In this document: positions 42,843-50,990 of the stretch, piece by piece | How positions within the stretch are numbered: the stretch's first letter is position 1 | How the letters are laid out: every line of letters begins with the position of its first letter | NCBI RefSeq assembly: GCF_021249405.1 | Contig: NZ_CP089593.1 | Coordinates: 310,001 to 374,000 of the forward strand | Direction: 5' to 3' | Length of the DNA stretch: 64,000 nt | Origin: Halobacterium zhouii | GTDB taxonomy: Archaea > Halobacteriota > Halobacteria > Halobacteriales > Halobacteriaceae | Made by a program: the position numbers and the translations under genes | The notes under the pieces: model-generated | What the model saw: only the letters and a program-made list of their open reading frames with translations | Databases searched by the model: none | Told to the model about the DNA's origin: nothing

Positions 42843-43811
42843 ATGGCGTCTTTCGTGGGGGTCGACCTCGGCGCGACGAACGTGCGCGCCGCCGTGGGCG
42901 ACGACGACGGTCGTGTGCTCGCGACGGCCCGGAAGCGCACTCCGCACGGTCCGAACGGCGTCGCCGTCACAGAACAGGTTCTCGAGACGGTGCGCGCCGC
43001 GTGTGATGGGGCCGGCGTCGCCCCGACGGACGTTCGGGCCGCCGCGGTGGGCAGCATCGGCCCCCTCGACCTGGCGGAGGGCGTCGCCGAGGGGCCCGCG
43101 AACATCCCCGTCGGCACCGTTCCGCTGGTCGGCCCGCTCTCGAATCTCGTGGGTTCCGAGCGCGTCTCCCTGTACAACGACGCCGTGGCGGGCGTCATCG
43201 GGGAACGCTTCTACGCCGACCGGAACCCCGACGACATGGCGTACGTCACCATCTCCTCGGGCATCGGCGCGGGCGTCGCCGTCGACGGGAACGTGCTCGC
43301 GGGGTGGGACGGCAACGCCGCCGAGATCGGGCACATGATCGTCGACCCACAGGGCCGACAGACGTGTGGGTGTGGCCGCGACGGTCACTGGGAAGCGTAC
43401 TGCTCTGGCGAGAACATCCCCGAGTACGCCCGGTCGCTCGCCGAGGAATCCGGCGGCGTCGAGACCACCCTCCCGCTCGAGGACTCCGAATTCTCCGCGA
43501 AACACGTCTTCGAGAGCGCTGACGACGACGAGTTCGCGGCCCGGGTCGTCGACCGCGTCGGATTCTGGAACGCCGTCGGCGTGACCAACATCGTACAGGC
43601 GTACGCGCCACTCGTGGTCTCCGTGGGCGGCGCCGTCGCGCTGAACAACCCCGACCGCGTGCTCGCCCCCATCCGGGAACACCTCGAGACGGACGTGTTC
43701 AACAACGTTCCGGAGGTCCGACTCACCGAACTCGGGGACGACGTGGTGCTGCGCGGCGCGCTCGCGGCGGCGCTCACGGGCGGCACGGGTGACGGGTCTC
43801 ACCGGGCGTAG
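42843..43811 (+). CDS. ROK-family sugar kinase (probable glucokinase)
   Basis: 322 aa. N-terminal ATP motif FVGVDLGATNVRAAVGDDDG, NDAVAGVIGERFYADRN with the catalytic Asp region, SSGIGAGVAVDGNVLAGWDG, EIGHMIVDPQGRQTCGCGRD (zinc-binding CxCG; the usual final CxE is HWEAYCSG here), and VVSVGGAVALNNP. ROK kinases phosphorylate glucose and related hexoses; glucokinase is the most likely assignment but not certain. A TTAAG box lies about 27 nt before the ATG. A GH3 glucosidase elsewhere in this window could supply glucose. Confidence 0.85.
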   Translation: MASFVGVDLGATNVRAAVGDDDGRVLATARKRTPHGPNGVAVTEQVLETVRAACDGAGVAPTDVRAAAVGSIGPLDLAEGVAEGPANIPVGTVPLVGPLSNLVGSERVSLYNDAVAGVIGERFYADRNPDDMAYVTISSGIGAGVAVDGNVLAGWDGNAAEIGHMIVDPQGRQTCGCGRDGHWEAYCSGENIPEYARSLAEESGGVETTLPLEDSEFSAKHVFESADDDEFAARVVDRVGFWNAVGVTNIVQAYAPLVVSVGGAVALNNPDRVLAPIREHLETDVFNNVPEVRLTELGDDVVLRGALAAALTGGTGDGSHRA

Positions 43812-43896
43812 CCGGGGCTGTCCGCACGCTGTCGTCGGTTCGCGCGAACCGTGATTCGGCACAGGGTTTTTTCCTCCAGCCACGTGGAGAGGTGGT

Positions 43897-45396
43897 ATGC
43901 GACGACGCGACGTGTTGCGCGCCACCGCTGGCGCGACAGCCCTCCCACTCGTCAGTACCGCCGCGACAGCGACGACCCAGGACGCCTACGAACCGCTCGG
44001 CTTCCAGCGCATCGAAGGGGCCAAGGAAGCCGTCGTCGGCGACGACGGGAACACCGTCTACGTCGCCGCGACGACTGGATTCGTGACAGTGGACATCAGC
44101 AACGCCGAGAACCCCGAGACGCTCGCGACCCGCCGTGACCTCCTCCCCGACCGCGAGGGCGGGCCGCTATCGGGCATCTACGACGTGAAGGTCGAGGGGA
44201 ACACCCTCCTCGTGGTCGGCCCCGCGAACCGCCACGACGAGCCGTCCCTCGAGGGGATGCTCGTCTACGACGTCACCGACCCCGCGAACCCGACCCAGAA
44301 GTCCTTCTTCGAGACCGACTTCCCCATCCACAACTGCTTCCTGCACGAGGGCACGGCGTACCTCACCGCGAACAACCGCCAGGACAATCCCGTCGTCATC
44401 GTGGACGTCTCCGGGGACAGTCCGACGGAGATTGCCCGCTGGTCCATCGTCGACTACAACGAGGCGTGGGCTGACGTCCACTGGTACGTGCGCACCTGCC
44501 ACGACGTCTACGTGCACGAGGACGTGCTCTACATCGCTCACTGGGACGCGGGCACGTGGCTGGTCGACGTCAGCGACCCCGCGAACCCCGAGTACGTCAA
44601 CCACTTCGGGCACTACGAGCTGTCGGAGTTGACGGACGTCCAGCCGGGCAGGGAGGGGCTGCAACTTCCTGGAAACTCCCACTACGTCGCCGTGAACGAC
44701 GACGCTACCGTGCTCGCGTCGGGCGCGGAGGCGTGGGATCGTAACCCCGACGACGAGCGCGACGGCGGCCCGGGCGGCATCGACCTCTGGAACATCTCCG
44801 ACCCGCAGAACCCCGAGAAGGTCGCGTTCATCGAACCGCCGCTGACGCCGGATCCCACGTACGGCGGCGTGTGGACGACCTCCCACAACTTCGACTTCCA
44901 CGGCGACCGCCTCTACACGTCGTGGTACCGCGGCGGCGTGAAGATCCACGATGTCAGCGACCCCGCGAACCCCGAGGAGTTGGCGTGGTGGCGCCAGCCA
45001 GATTACGCGAAGATTTGGGCCGCGCAGTTCGCCCGCGACGGCGTGTTCGTCGGCAGCGACATGGCGTCTGCAGGGACGAACCACCCGATGGGCGTCTACA
45101 CGTTCCCCGACCGCGCGGGTGAACAGGCCAACCCACCCGAAATCGACGACCCTTCCCCGAACACGACGTCGGGGTCCAACGCGACGCAGACGGCGACAAC
45201 ACAGACGACGACAGTGGTGAGGACAGCTGCGGAGGACACGACCACGGCGGACGCCACGACCCGGACCGACAACGTCGACCCGGGCACGACGACCGACGGA
45301 GAGTCCGGCGGCAACACGCCCGGGTTCGGCGTACTCGCGGGCTTGTCTGCGGTGTCTGCTGGCGCGCTCGCGGCGTGGCGACGGCTAGGAGAATAG
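43897..45396 (+). CDS. Secreted LVIVD beta-propeller protein with PGF-CTERM anchor
   Basis: 499 aa. N-terminal Tat signal MRRRDVLRATAGATALPLVS (cleavage near residue 30). Five or six LVIVD-type blades: TVDISNAENPETLATRRDLL, VYDVTDPANPTQKSFFETDF, VDVSDPANPEYVNHFGHYEL, WNISDPQNPEKVAFIEPPLT, IHDVSDPANPEELAWWRQPD. Then a Thr-rich stalk (about 425-470) and the C-terminus TPGFGVLAGLSAVSAGALAA with WRRLGE: PGF motif, helix, basic end, so processing and lipid anchoring by archaeosortase A is expected. Bind or scaffold role; no enzyme motif seen. A 7-bp hairpin (45414-45430) follows the stop. Confidence 0.88.
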   Translation: MRRRDVLRATAGATALPLVSTAATATTQDAYEPLGFQRIEGAKEAVVGDDGNTVYVAATTGFVTVDISNAENPETLATRRDLLPDREGGPLSGIYDVKVEGNTLLVVGPANRHDEPSLEGMLVYDVTDPANPTQKSFFETDFPIHNCFLHEGTAYLTANNRQDNPVVIVDVSGDSPTEIARWSIVDYNEAWADVHWYVRTCHDVYVHEDVLYIAHWDAGTWLVDVSDPANPEYVNHFGHYELSELTDVQPGREGLQLPGNSHYVAVNDDATVLASGAEAWDRNPDDERDGGPGGIDLWNISDPQNPEKVAFIEPPLTPDPTYGGVWTTSHNFDFHGDRLYTSWYRGGVKIHDVSDPANPEELAWWRQPDYAKIWAAQFARDGVFVGSDMASAGTNHPMGVYTFPDRAGEQANPPEIDDPSPNTTSGSNATQTATTQTTTVVRTAAEDTTTADATTRTDNVDPGTTTDGESGGNTPGFGVLAGLSAVSAGALAAWRRLGE

Positions 45397-45842
45397 GTAT
45401 AGAACTGCTCGACAGGCGTTTTCAACGCCTCGAAAGCCCCCGAGCGCTGAACCGTCCGCGACTCGTTGCGCTCCTTGGTCTTCGACCTGCGGTGCTTACA
45501 TCGTCGGGGCCGGGTTCAGCGCCCGGCCCCTTTCCTTCCCACCTCCTACCGGTTGACCAGCCGGAACCGGGTGGGACTGAAAGGGGCGGCGTGCTCGCGC
45601 ATCGCTTGTTCGCTCGCGACGTCTGCTCACGGCGGCAAAGCCCCCGTTCGCACGGCCCGAGTGACGCGAAGCGTCCCTCGCAGGCAAGCACTGGGCGAAC
45701 GAAGTGAGTGAAGCGCGCAGCGAGCGAGCGGACGCGAGCACGCCGGGGCTTTCGAGGCATTCAGGACCAGTACTCGCTCACCGAAACCCAACCACGTACA
45801 CGAACCGAAGGTATTCCATACGTCGAGCCCCAAGCCCCGGGT
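45397..45842. ncRNA. Candidate structured non-coding element, 45414-45767
   Basis: A 446-bp gap between two genes on the same strand with no coding signal. Positions 45418-45440 pair with 45745-45767: 19 Watson-Crick, two G-U, two mismatches, including a 14-bp perfect run GCCTCGAAAGCCCC. Directly inside on the right, 45733-45744 (CGCGAGCACGCC) pairs perfectly with 45588-45599. Further stems: 45506-45514/45522-45530 (9 bp), 45549-45554/45565-45570 (6 bp), 45611-45617/45724-45730 (7 bp). The layout suggests a closed, multi-branched RNA of about 350 nt; a decayed mobile element with inverted ends is the alternative. It is not RNase P, SRP RNA or tRNA by any motif I can see. Strand undecided. Confidence 0.55.
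45414..45430 (+). terminator. Hairpin behind the LVIVD gene
   Basis: AGGCGTT (45414-45420), TTC loop, AACGCCT (45424-45430) form a perfect 7-bp stem 17 nt after the stop codon. It competes with the long-range helix of the element described at 45414-45767. Confidence 0.45.
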
Positions 45843-46214
45843 ATGAGCGAGACAGCGGGCGCAGGCGACCTCCACGAACGCGTCGAGACGTGGCTCGCCG
45901 GCCAGATGCCCGTCATCCAGATGCACGGCGGCACGAGCGCCGTGCGGAAGGCCGACCCCGCGGACGGCGAGGTCGTCATCGAACTCGGGGGCGCGTGCTC
46001 CGGGTGCGGTATCAGCCCGCGCACCGCCCAGACCATCAAGATCGAACTCGCCGACGAGTTCGAGGCGGTGACCGACGTGACTGTCCGGTTCACGGACTCG
46101 GACAGCAGCGACTGGGCGGACGGCCAGGCCGAGAGCTACATGGGCGTCGAGCAGAACGAGGGCGGCCGCGGCGGCCGCGGCGAGGGCAGTCCAGATTCCG
46201 ACCAGCACTTCTGA
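45843..46214 (+). CDS. NifU-like Fe-S scaffold protein (C-terminal domain type)
   Basis: 123 aa from ATG 45843. Single NifU C-terminal domain: [40 protein letters not shown] with the two-cysteine CSGC cluster-binding motif, [20 protein letters not shown]. Then an acidic/Gly-rich tail ([18 protein letters not shown]). Transfers or assembles iron-sulphur clusters in the cytosol. GTATTCC about 30 nt upstream is a possible AT box, downstream of the structured element. Confidence 0.85.
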   Translation: MSETAGAGDLHERVETWLAGQMPVIQMHGGTSAVRKADPADGEVVIELGGACSGCGISPRTAQTIKIELADEFEAVTDVTVRFTDSDSSDWADGQAESYMGVEQNEGGRGGRGEGSPDSDQHF

Positions 46215-46253
46215 AACCCCGACGGTACTGCTGATTCTGCGACCGCTGTCGCG

Positions 46254-47693
46254 TTACTCGACCGCGCGACGCACGCGTTCGGCGACGTCGAGCGCGCGGT
46301 CCGCGAGTTCCTGGGTGACGTGGCCGGCGTCGACGGCGGCCGCGAGTTCGTCCTCGTCGACCAGTTCGACGGCGCCGTCGGCGTGCTTTATCACGTCGAC
46401 GTGGAGGTCGACGTAGCGGACGGCGTCCGGGAACACCTCGACGGGCGTCGAGACGTTGATGTACGTCCCCTTCACGCTCCCTTCCTCACCCCGGTACACC
46501 GTCGGATACCACCAGTTCCCTTCTGTGAATCGCGTCGTGGCGGTGTCCCCGGCTTCTCGGTCGACGCCGAGCGCGTCGTACGTCCCGCCGCCGGTCATCT
46601 CCCGGCGGACCGTGACCTGTGCTTTCTCGACGTTCCGCTCCACCACGTCGCCGCGGCCGAGCGAGAAACAGTCGCCCGCGGGTTTGCCGTGGTGGATAGC
46701 GACCGAGTCGTCCTCGGTCGGCCCGAACCGGTCGGTGACGGCGTCGAACGGGAACGACCCGGGCGCCGCGCCGAGAGACTCCGCGAAGTCGACGGCGGCG
46801 CTCGCGGCCTCGCAGCCGGCTTTCACGCGGTGGTGGCCGGTGAGCGTGTCTGTCACGTCGCGCCGCGCGTCGTCGAGCGCGAACCGCGACTCGCGCCCGA
46901 ACCACGCCCACAGCGTGGCCTCCGGGGTGGCCACGCGGGGGCCGTCCTGTTCGACATCCGCGTTGTCGACGACCGCTTCGAGTTCTTCGGCGCGCTCGAC
47001 GAGCCCCGACAGCGCGCCGGAGAGCGCGTCCATCTCGGCGCCCTCTGCGGCGTACTGCCACCGCACGCCCCACTCGTCTGGCACATCGACGGGGAGAATC
47101 TCCGTGGTGCGCGCGAGTTCGTGGTCAGTCGACCCGCCCGGCGTTCCCGCGACGAGCGAATCGACGCCGCGAACGAGAGACGCGAGCGCGCCCCCGACCT
47201 CGAGTTCCGTGCCGACGACCGGGCGGTCGTCCCGCCACGGCGGATTCGGGTCGTGGACCTGCACCCGGAGGTCGTCGTCTTCCTCGACGTAGCCGTCGGC
47301 GGCGTCGAACGGCAGGAACCCCTCGGTTGTGCCTTTTTCGCCCCCGTCTCCCTCGCTATCACCGAGCGAGACGACCGCCCCGCTTCCAAGTGCGCGCTCG
47401 ACGGTCGCGTCGAAGACGGCGCCGCGGGGCGCGTCGGCGTCCCAGACGAGGGTGTCGACGCCGGTTTCAGCGAGTACGGCGCGCACGTCCTCGGCGGCCG
47501 CGGGGTCGCCGACGATACCGACGCCCTGCCGGTCGCCGGTCATCCAGACGTCGGCGTCGGGTTCCCGGGTGGGGAGGTCGGCGTCGAATCGCTCGCGGAT
47601 TGGCGGGGACGCTGCCACCACGTCGAGGTCTGCTTCCCGAAACCGCTGGGTCAGCGCGGTGGCGTAGATGCCGCGAACGCGAACGCTCGTCAT
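46254..47693 (-). CDS. FAU-1-type ribonuclease (RNase E/G-like with DUF402)
   Basis: 479 aa from ATG 47693. N-terminal SVRVRGIYATALTQRFREAD resembles the S1/RNase E/G-like part; the middle (about 130-300) includes FDATVERALGSGAVVSLGD; the C-terminal third has the DUF402 core (EGNWWYPTVYRGEEGSVKGT, VSTPVEVFPDAVRYVDLHVD, LVDEDELAAAVDAGHVTQEL), in line with archaeal FAU-1 proteins that bind and process AU-rich RNA, including rRNA precursors. Its ATG overlaps the DUF7532 stop by the ATGA arrangement, so the two are translationally coupled. Confidence 0.84.
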   Translation of the reverse strand: MTSVRVRGIYATALTQRFREADLDVVAASPPIRERFDADLPTREPDADVWMTGDRQGVGIVGDPAAAEDVRAVLAETGVDTLVWDADAPRGAVFDATVERALGSGAVVSLGDSEGDGGEKGTTEGFLPFDAADGYVEEDDDLRVQVHDPNPPWRDDRPVVGTELEVGGALASLVRGVDSLVAGTPGGSTDHELARTTEILPVDVPDEWGVRWQYAAEGAEMDALSGALSGLVERAEELEAVVDNADVEQDGPRVATPEATLWAWFGRESRFALDDARRDVTDTLTGHHRVKAGCEAASAAVDFAESLGAAPGSFPFDAVTDRFGPTEDDSVAIHHGKPAGDCFSLGRGDVVERNVEKAQVTVRREMTGGGTYDALGVDREAGDTATTRFTEGNWWYPTVYRGEEGSVKGTYINVSTPVEVFPDAVRYVDLHVDVIKHADGAVELVDEDELAAAVDAGHVTQELADRALDVAERVRRAVE

Positions 47694-48094
47694 TCGAGCG
47701 CGGACCGCTCGCGGGCGAAGCGAACGCGGTCGTTTACGGTCGGGCCGAGCGTGAGTTCCACGACGCGAACCTCGCCCGCGCTTTCGCCGTCCGTCGTTTC
47801 CAACACGCGCGCCCCCTCGACGTACACCCCCCACGACGCGAACCGGATGAATCCGCGGACGTCCTCGCTGTGCGTGAACAGGTCGACGTACTCGAGGTCG
47901 TGCTCGGGGTGGTCGTCCCGGGAGTGCGTGAGGTCCATGTCCGAGTAGACGACGTCGAGGCCGTCGAAGAACGATTCGACGCGCTCGGCATCCTCGGCCG
48001 CTCGGTCGCTGGCCGCCTGTTCGACCTCGCGGAGGTCGTCCTGCGAGAGGCCCGCTTCCCGGAGCGCGGCCCGGGTGCGCTGGTCGAAGAGCAT
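47690..48094 (-). CDS. DUF7532-like protein
   Basis: 134 aa from ATG 48094. MLFDQRTRAALREAGLSQDD, FDGLDVVYSDMDLTHSRDDH, EYVDLFTHSEDVRGFIRFAS, GVYVEGARVLETTD, a mixed alpha/beta protein I associate with haloarchaeal DUF7532. Function unknown. TGA overlaps the FAU-1 ATG (ATGA), so the two make an operon and possibly a shared RNA-processing role (inference). Confidence 0.75.
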   Translation of the reverse strand: MLFDQRTRAALREAGLSQDDLREVEQAASDRAAEDAERVESFFDGLDVVYSDMDLTHSRDDHPEHDLEYVDLFTHSEDVRGFIRFASWGVYVEGARVLETTDGESAGEVRVVELTLGPTVNDRVRFARERSALE

Positions 48095-48235
48095 ACCTCC
48101 CGTTCGGCGCGCAGGGTTTTCAGGGTTGTCGCCTCGCGTCTGTTGTCCCACGCCCGTCGAGAACTCGCGCTTGCTCGGGGTTACTGCGTCGCGGAACGTG
48201 CGGTAGCAGAACCGACCACAGTGCGTCTCCCAGAA

Positions 48236-48397
48236 TTAGTCGTCGGCGTGTACGGCCGCGTTCGCGTCGTCGGCGTCGGCGGTCGGTTCGTGTGCGGACT
48301 CCGCGTCCGCTGTGGCGTCGGGTTCTTGGTTCTCGTCTCGTCGGTTCGCTTTCGGCGGGGCCGTATACAGCAGCCCTCGACTGTGGCTCTGTGCCAT
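48236..48397 (-). CDS. 53-aa acidic small protein
   Basis: From ATG 48397 to TAA 48238-48236: MAQSHSRGLLYTAPPKANRR then DENQEPDATADAESAHEPTA and an Asp/Ala tail ending VHADD. Net charge is strongly negative with no Cys and no membrane segment. Support: a GCTTATCAG box (48419-48427) about 27 nt upstream, typical leaderless spacing. No homology recognised. Confidence 0.55.
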   Translation of the reverse strand: MAQSHSRGLLYTAPPKANRRDENQEPDATADAESAHEPTADADDANAAVHADD

Positions 48398-48418
48398 GGC
48401 TGGGTCTACCAGGGAGAA

Positions 48419-48427
48419 CTGATAAGC
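48419..48427 (-). promoter_or_regulatory. AT box of the 53-aa acidic protein gene
   Basis: Minus strand GCTTATCAG, centred about 27 nt before the ATG at 48397. Confidence 0.45.
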
Positions 48428-48505
48428 TACCTCCTTTAGGCAGTTTATGGCATATTAGGTCGGGTGGCGAGAACATAGAAATGCCTCCGGTCAGAAGGAC
48501 GCGTC

Positions 48506-49597
48506 ATGACAGGGGACAGGGACCCGATTCAGCGCGCAGCGGGGGAGGAGATGGACCTCTACGACGTGGTGACGTGGGAGGAACGAACGGTCGTGGACCG
48601 AGCGTCCACGCTGCTCTACAGGGGCGTCCGTAGCGCAGCGCGCGCACTGGTAGTGTTGCTCGCGGTGCTCATCGTGCTCGCGCAGTTCGTCGCCGCCGCC
48701 GGCCTCGTGTTCGTGAACCGGCCGGTCGTCGCGGGCTACGTGTTCCTCTCGGTGGTGCCCGCGCTCGGCCTCGCCGTCTTCATCTGGCGGACCGACGTGA
48801 CGATGCAGGAACCCCTGGAGTTGCTCGTCGTCACGTTCGCGCTCGGGTTCCTGTTCGCGGGGTTCGCGGCCATCCTCAACTCAGTATTCTCCGGCTTCTT
48901 CATGCAGTTCGCGTCCCCCGGCGCGCCCGCGCTGCTAGCGTTCGCCGCGCCCGCAGTGTACTTCTTCGTGGTCGTCGGCCCCGTCGAGGAGACGGTGAAG
49001 TGGCTCGCGGTTCGCCTCTACGCCTACCGGAGTTCGCGCTTCGACGCGGTCGTCGACGGCGCCGTGTACGGCGCGATGGCGGGCCTCGGATTCGCCACCA
49101 TCGAGAACGCCATCTACATCGCACGCGAGGTGCTGACGGTGTCTCAGGCCGCGAGCGGACAGGTGATCGCCGACGTCGCGCTCCAGACCGCCGCGGTGCG
49201 AACGCTCGCCGGACCGGGGCACGTCATCTACTCGGCGTTCGCCGGCTACTACCTCGGTCTCGCGAAGTTCAACCCGGAGAACCGCGGCCCCATCGTCGTG
49301 AAAGGGATACTCATCGCGGCGCTCATCCACGGCGCGTACAACACCACGGTCACGAACATCGGCGTCCTCGCGGGCATCCTCGGTATCGGGGCCGGCGTCG
49401 CGTTCCTCGCGTTCGTCATCGCGTACGACGGCGTGCTGTTCTACCTCCTCTACCGGAAACTCTCGGCGTACCGCGACGCGTACGTCGACAGCGGCGCGAC
49501 GTTCGTCTACGACGACGAGGACGAACTGGCTGCCTCCGAGGACGCGGTCGAATCAGCGATGTCGGTGGACTCCGACGCGACGGAGTCAGAGCGATAA
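48506..49597 (+). CDS. PrsW-family membrane protease
   Basis: 363 aa. Acidic cytosolic N-terminus, then about eight membrane segments from residue 45 to 315. PrsW signatures: EE-motif GPVEETVKWLAVRLYAYRSS (about 158-177), GFATIENAIYIAREV, the His-containing PGHVIYSAFAGYYLG, and ALIHGAYNTTVTNIG. PrsW proteases in bacteria cleave anti-sigma factors; in archaea the substrate is unknown. An acidic C-terminal tail (DDEDELAASEDAVES...) overlaps, on the opposite strand, the last residues of riboflavin synthase (91 bp). Confidence 0.85.
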   Translation: MTGDRDPIQRAAGEEMDLYDVVTWEERTVVDRASTLLYRGVRSAARALVVLLAVLIVLAQFVAAAGLVFVNRPVVAGYVFLSVVPALGLAVFIWRTDVTMQEPLELLVVTFALGFLFAGFAAILNSVFSGFFMQFASPGAPALLAFAAPAVYFFVVVGPVEETVKWLAVRLYAYRSSRFDAVVDGAVYGAMAGLGFATIENAIYIAREVLTVSQAASGQVIADVALQTAAVRTLAGPGHVIYSAFAGYYLGLAKFNPENRGPIVVKGILIAALIHGAYNTTVTNIGVLAGILGIGAGVAFLAFVIAYDGVLFYLLYRKLSAYRDAYVDSGATFVYDDEDELAASEDAVESAMSVDSDATESER

Positions 49598-50181
49598 CCC
49601 TCGAGGCGTTCGACGTACTTCGCCATCACGTCCACCTCGACGTTCACGCGGTCGCCCGGGTCGCGTTCCGCAAGTGTCGTGAGGTCGTGGGTGGTGGGGA
49701 TGACCGCGACGGAGAAGATTCCTGCCGAGTCGTCCACGTCCGCGACGGTGAGGCTGATGCCGTCGAGCGCGATAGATCCTTTCTCCGCGACGTACTGCTC
49801 GTAGCCCTCGGGGAGCGCGAACGTGAACGTCCAGTCGTCGCCGACCTGTTCGACGTCCCGGACCTCGGTGGTGGTGTCGACGTGGCCCTGCACGACATGC
49901 CCGTCGAGGCGGCCGTCCGCGGGGAGCGCGCGTTCCAGATTGACGCGGTCGCCCTCGCTGACGGCGTCGAGCGTGGACTTCTCGAGGGTCTCGCTCGCCG
50001 TGAACACCGAGAACCACTGATCTCCCCACTCCTCGACGGTGAGGCAGACGCCGCTCACGCTGATGCTCTCGCCGTGCGAGAAGTCGGTCATCTCATCGGT
50101 CTCGATGCGGAGACGGCGGCCGCCCTCGTCGTCGGTCACGCGAGCGACCGTCCCCGCCTCCTCGACGATTCCCGTGAACAT
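49507..50181 (-). CDS. ribE: Riboflavin synthase (bacterial-type, trimeric)
   Basis: 224 aa. Dismutation of two 6,7-dimethyl-8-ribityllumazines to riboflavin plus the pyrimidine. Two similar halves: MFTGIVEEAGTV and the SVSGVCLTVEEW segment in the N-terminal half (1-90), and VVQGHVDTTTEVRDVEQVGD, GISLTVADVDDS in the C-terminal half (95-190). The catalytic core ends about residue 195 (AKYVERLEG). A further 29-residue Ser/Asp/Ala tail ends in six Ser residues and overlaps the PrsW gene antisense, making the protein longer than its family. Confidence 0.93.
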   Translation of the reverse strand: MFTGIVEEAGTVARVTDDEGGRRLRIETDEMTDFSHGESISVSGVCLTVEEWGDQWFSVFTASETLEKSTLDAVSEGDRVNLERALPADGRLDGHVVQGHVDTTTEVRDVEQVGDDWTFTFALPEGYEQYVAEKGSIALDGISLTVADVDDSAGIFSVAVIPTTHDLTTLAERDPGDRVNVEVDVMAKYVERLEGYRSDSVASESTDIADSTASSEAASSSSSS

Positions 50182-50262
50182 ACATCCAAATTAGTCATGC
50201 GTAACGAAAGTGTTGTGGAACGCGCCGGAAGGCACTTGCCGCCGCTCCCGAACCAGCGGAGT

Positions 50263-50703
50263 ATGGACACCGACCCGCTCACGCCCGCCGACGAACGTCT
50301 CGTCGACCGCGCGGTCGACGCCGCCGAGAACGCGTTCTCCCCCGCCGGCGAGGGCCGCTTCGACGGCGCGGCCCACGTCGTCACCGCAGCCGTCGAGACG
50401 GCCGACGGCGACGTCTACACGTCCGCCAGTCTTCCGGCGAGCATCGGGCGCGCCTCCACGTGCGCCGAACCCGGCGCCATCGGGAGCGCCGTCGCCGACG
50501 GCGCCCAGGCGTTCGAGCGCGTCGTCGCAGTCGAGCACCCCCGGGACGAGCACGCCGACGACTTCCGCGTCGTCTCGCCCTGTGGCGTCTGCGCCGAACT
50601 CCTCGCCGACTACGGGCCCGACGTCCGGGCTGTCGTCCGGACCGACGACGGGGAGGTTGGCGTTTGCCGCGCCGGCGACCTCCTCCCCGCGCGGACGTGG
50701 TGA
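50263..50703 (+). CDS. Cytidine deaminase-like protein
   Basis: 146 aa from ATG 50263. Catalytic motifs of the zinc deaminase superfamily: RASTCAEPGAIGSAVADGAQ with the CxE site, and SPCGVCAELLADYGPDVRAV with the PCxxC. Cytidine deaminase or blasticidin-S-deaminase-like; the CAE rather than HAE is typical of tetrameric CDA enzymes. Works in pyrimidine salvage, or modifies another cyclic amine. Start is MDTDPLTPADERLVDRAVDA, the family N-terminus. Confidence 0.82.
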   Translation: MDTDPLTPADERLVDRAVDAAENAFSPAGEGRFDGAAHVVTAAVETADGDVYTSASLPASIGRASTCAEPGAIGSAVADGAQAFERVVAVEHPRDEHADDFRVVSPCGVCAELLADYGPDVRAVVRTDDGEVGVCRAGDLLPARTW

Positions 50704-50735
50704 GACTTTTCCGCGCCCGGCGCCCATCAACGTCC

Positions 50736-50990
50736 ATGGGCATCCTGGACCTCGTCACCTTCGCCGTCGCGCTCGCGTTCGCCGCGCCCGCCGCGTTGTT
50801 CGGTCTGGAGACGGTGCTCGCTGGCGACCCGACAGGGTGGGTGTACCTCGGCTTCGCCGCCGCTATCTTACTCTTCGAGCGCTACGTCACTACGCCCACC
50901 GACATCCCCGTACTCGCCGCCCAGCGAGCGGCCGACAGCGTCGCGGAGACGCCCGAGGACGGAACCGGGGAGCGTGCGGAAAACGAGTAG
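50736..50990 (+). CDS. DUF7533-like small membrane protein
   Basis: 84 aa from ATG 50736. Two hydrophobic segments (ILDLVTFAVALAFAAPAALF; GWVYLGFAAAILLFERYVTT), then an acidic C-terminal tail (SVAETPEDGTGERAENE). Resembles haloarchaeal DUF7533. Stop at 50990 meets the stop of the convergent M24 gene (50991) with no gap. Confidence 0.7.
   Translation: MGILDLVTFAVALAFAAPAALFGLETVLAGDPTGWVYLGFAAAILLFERYVTTPTDIPVLAAQRAADSVAETPEDGTGERAENE

Noticed and set aside
45506..45530. tRNA T-arm-like hairpin with a TTCAGCG loop
   Set aside because: A58 of the T-loop is missing and no acceptor, D or anticodon arm can be built around it; it is one stem of the structured element.
45427..45758. Intact insertion sequence
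   Set aside because: There are 14-bp inverted ends but no transposase frame and no clear target-site duplication; the G-U pairs beyond the perfect part favour RNA structure.
45397..45842. RNase P RNA or SRP RNA
   Set aside because: The length would fit RNase P, but the conserved AGGAAAGUCC core and the 3' conserved regions are absent, and no SRP domain IV tetraloop pattern is visible.
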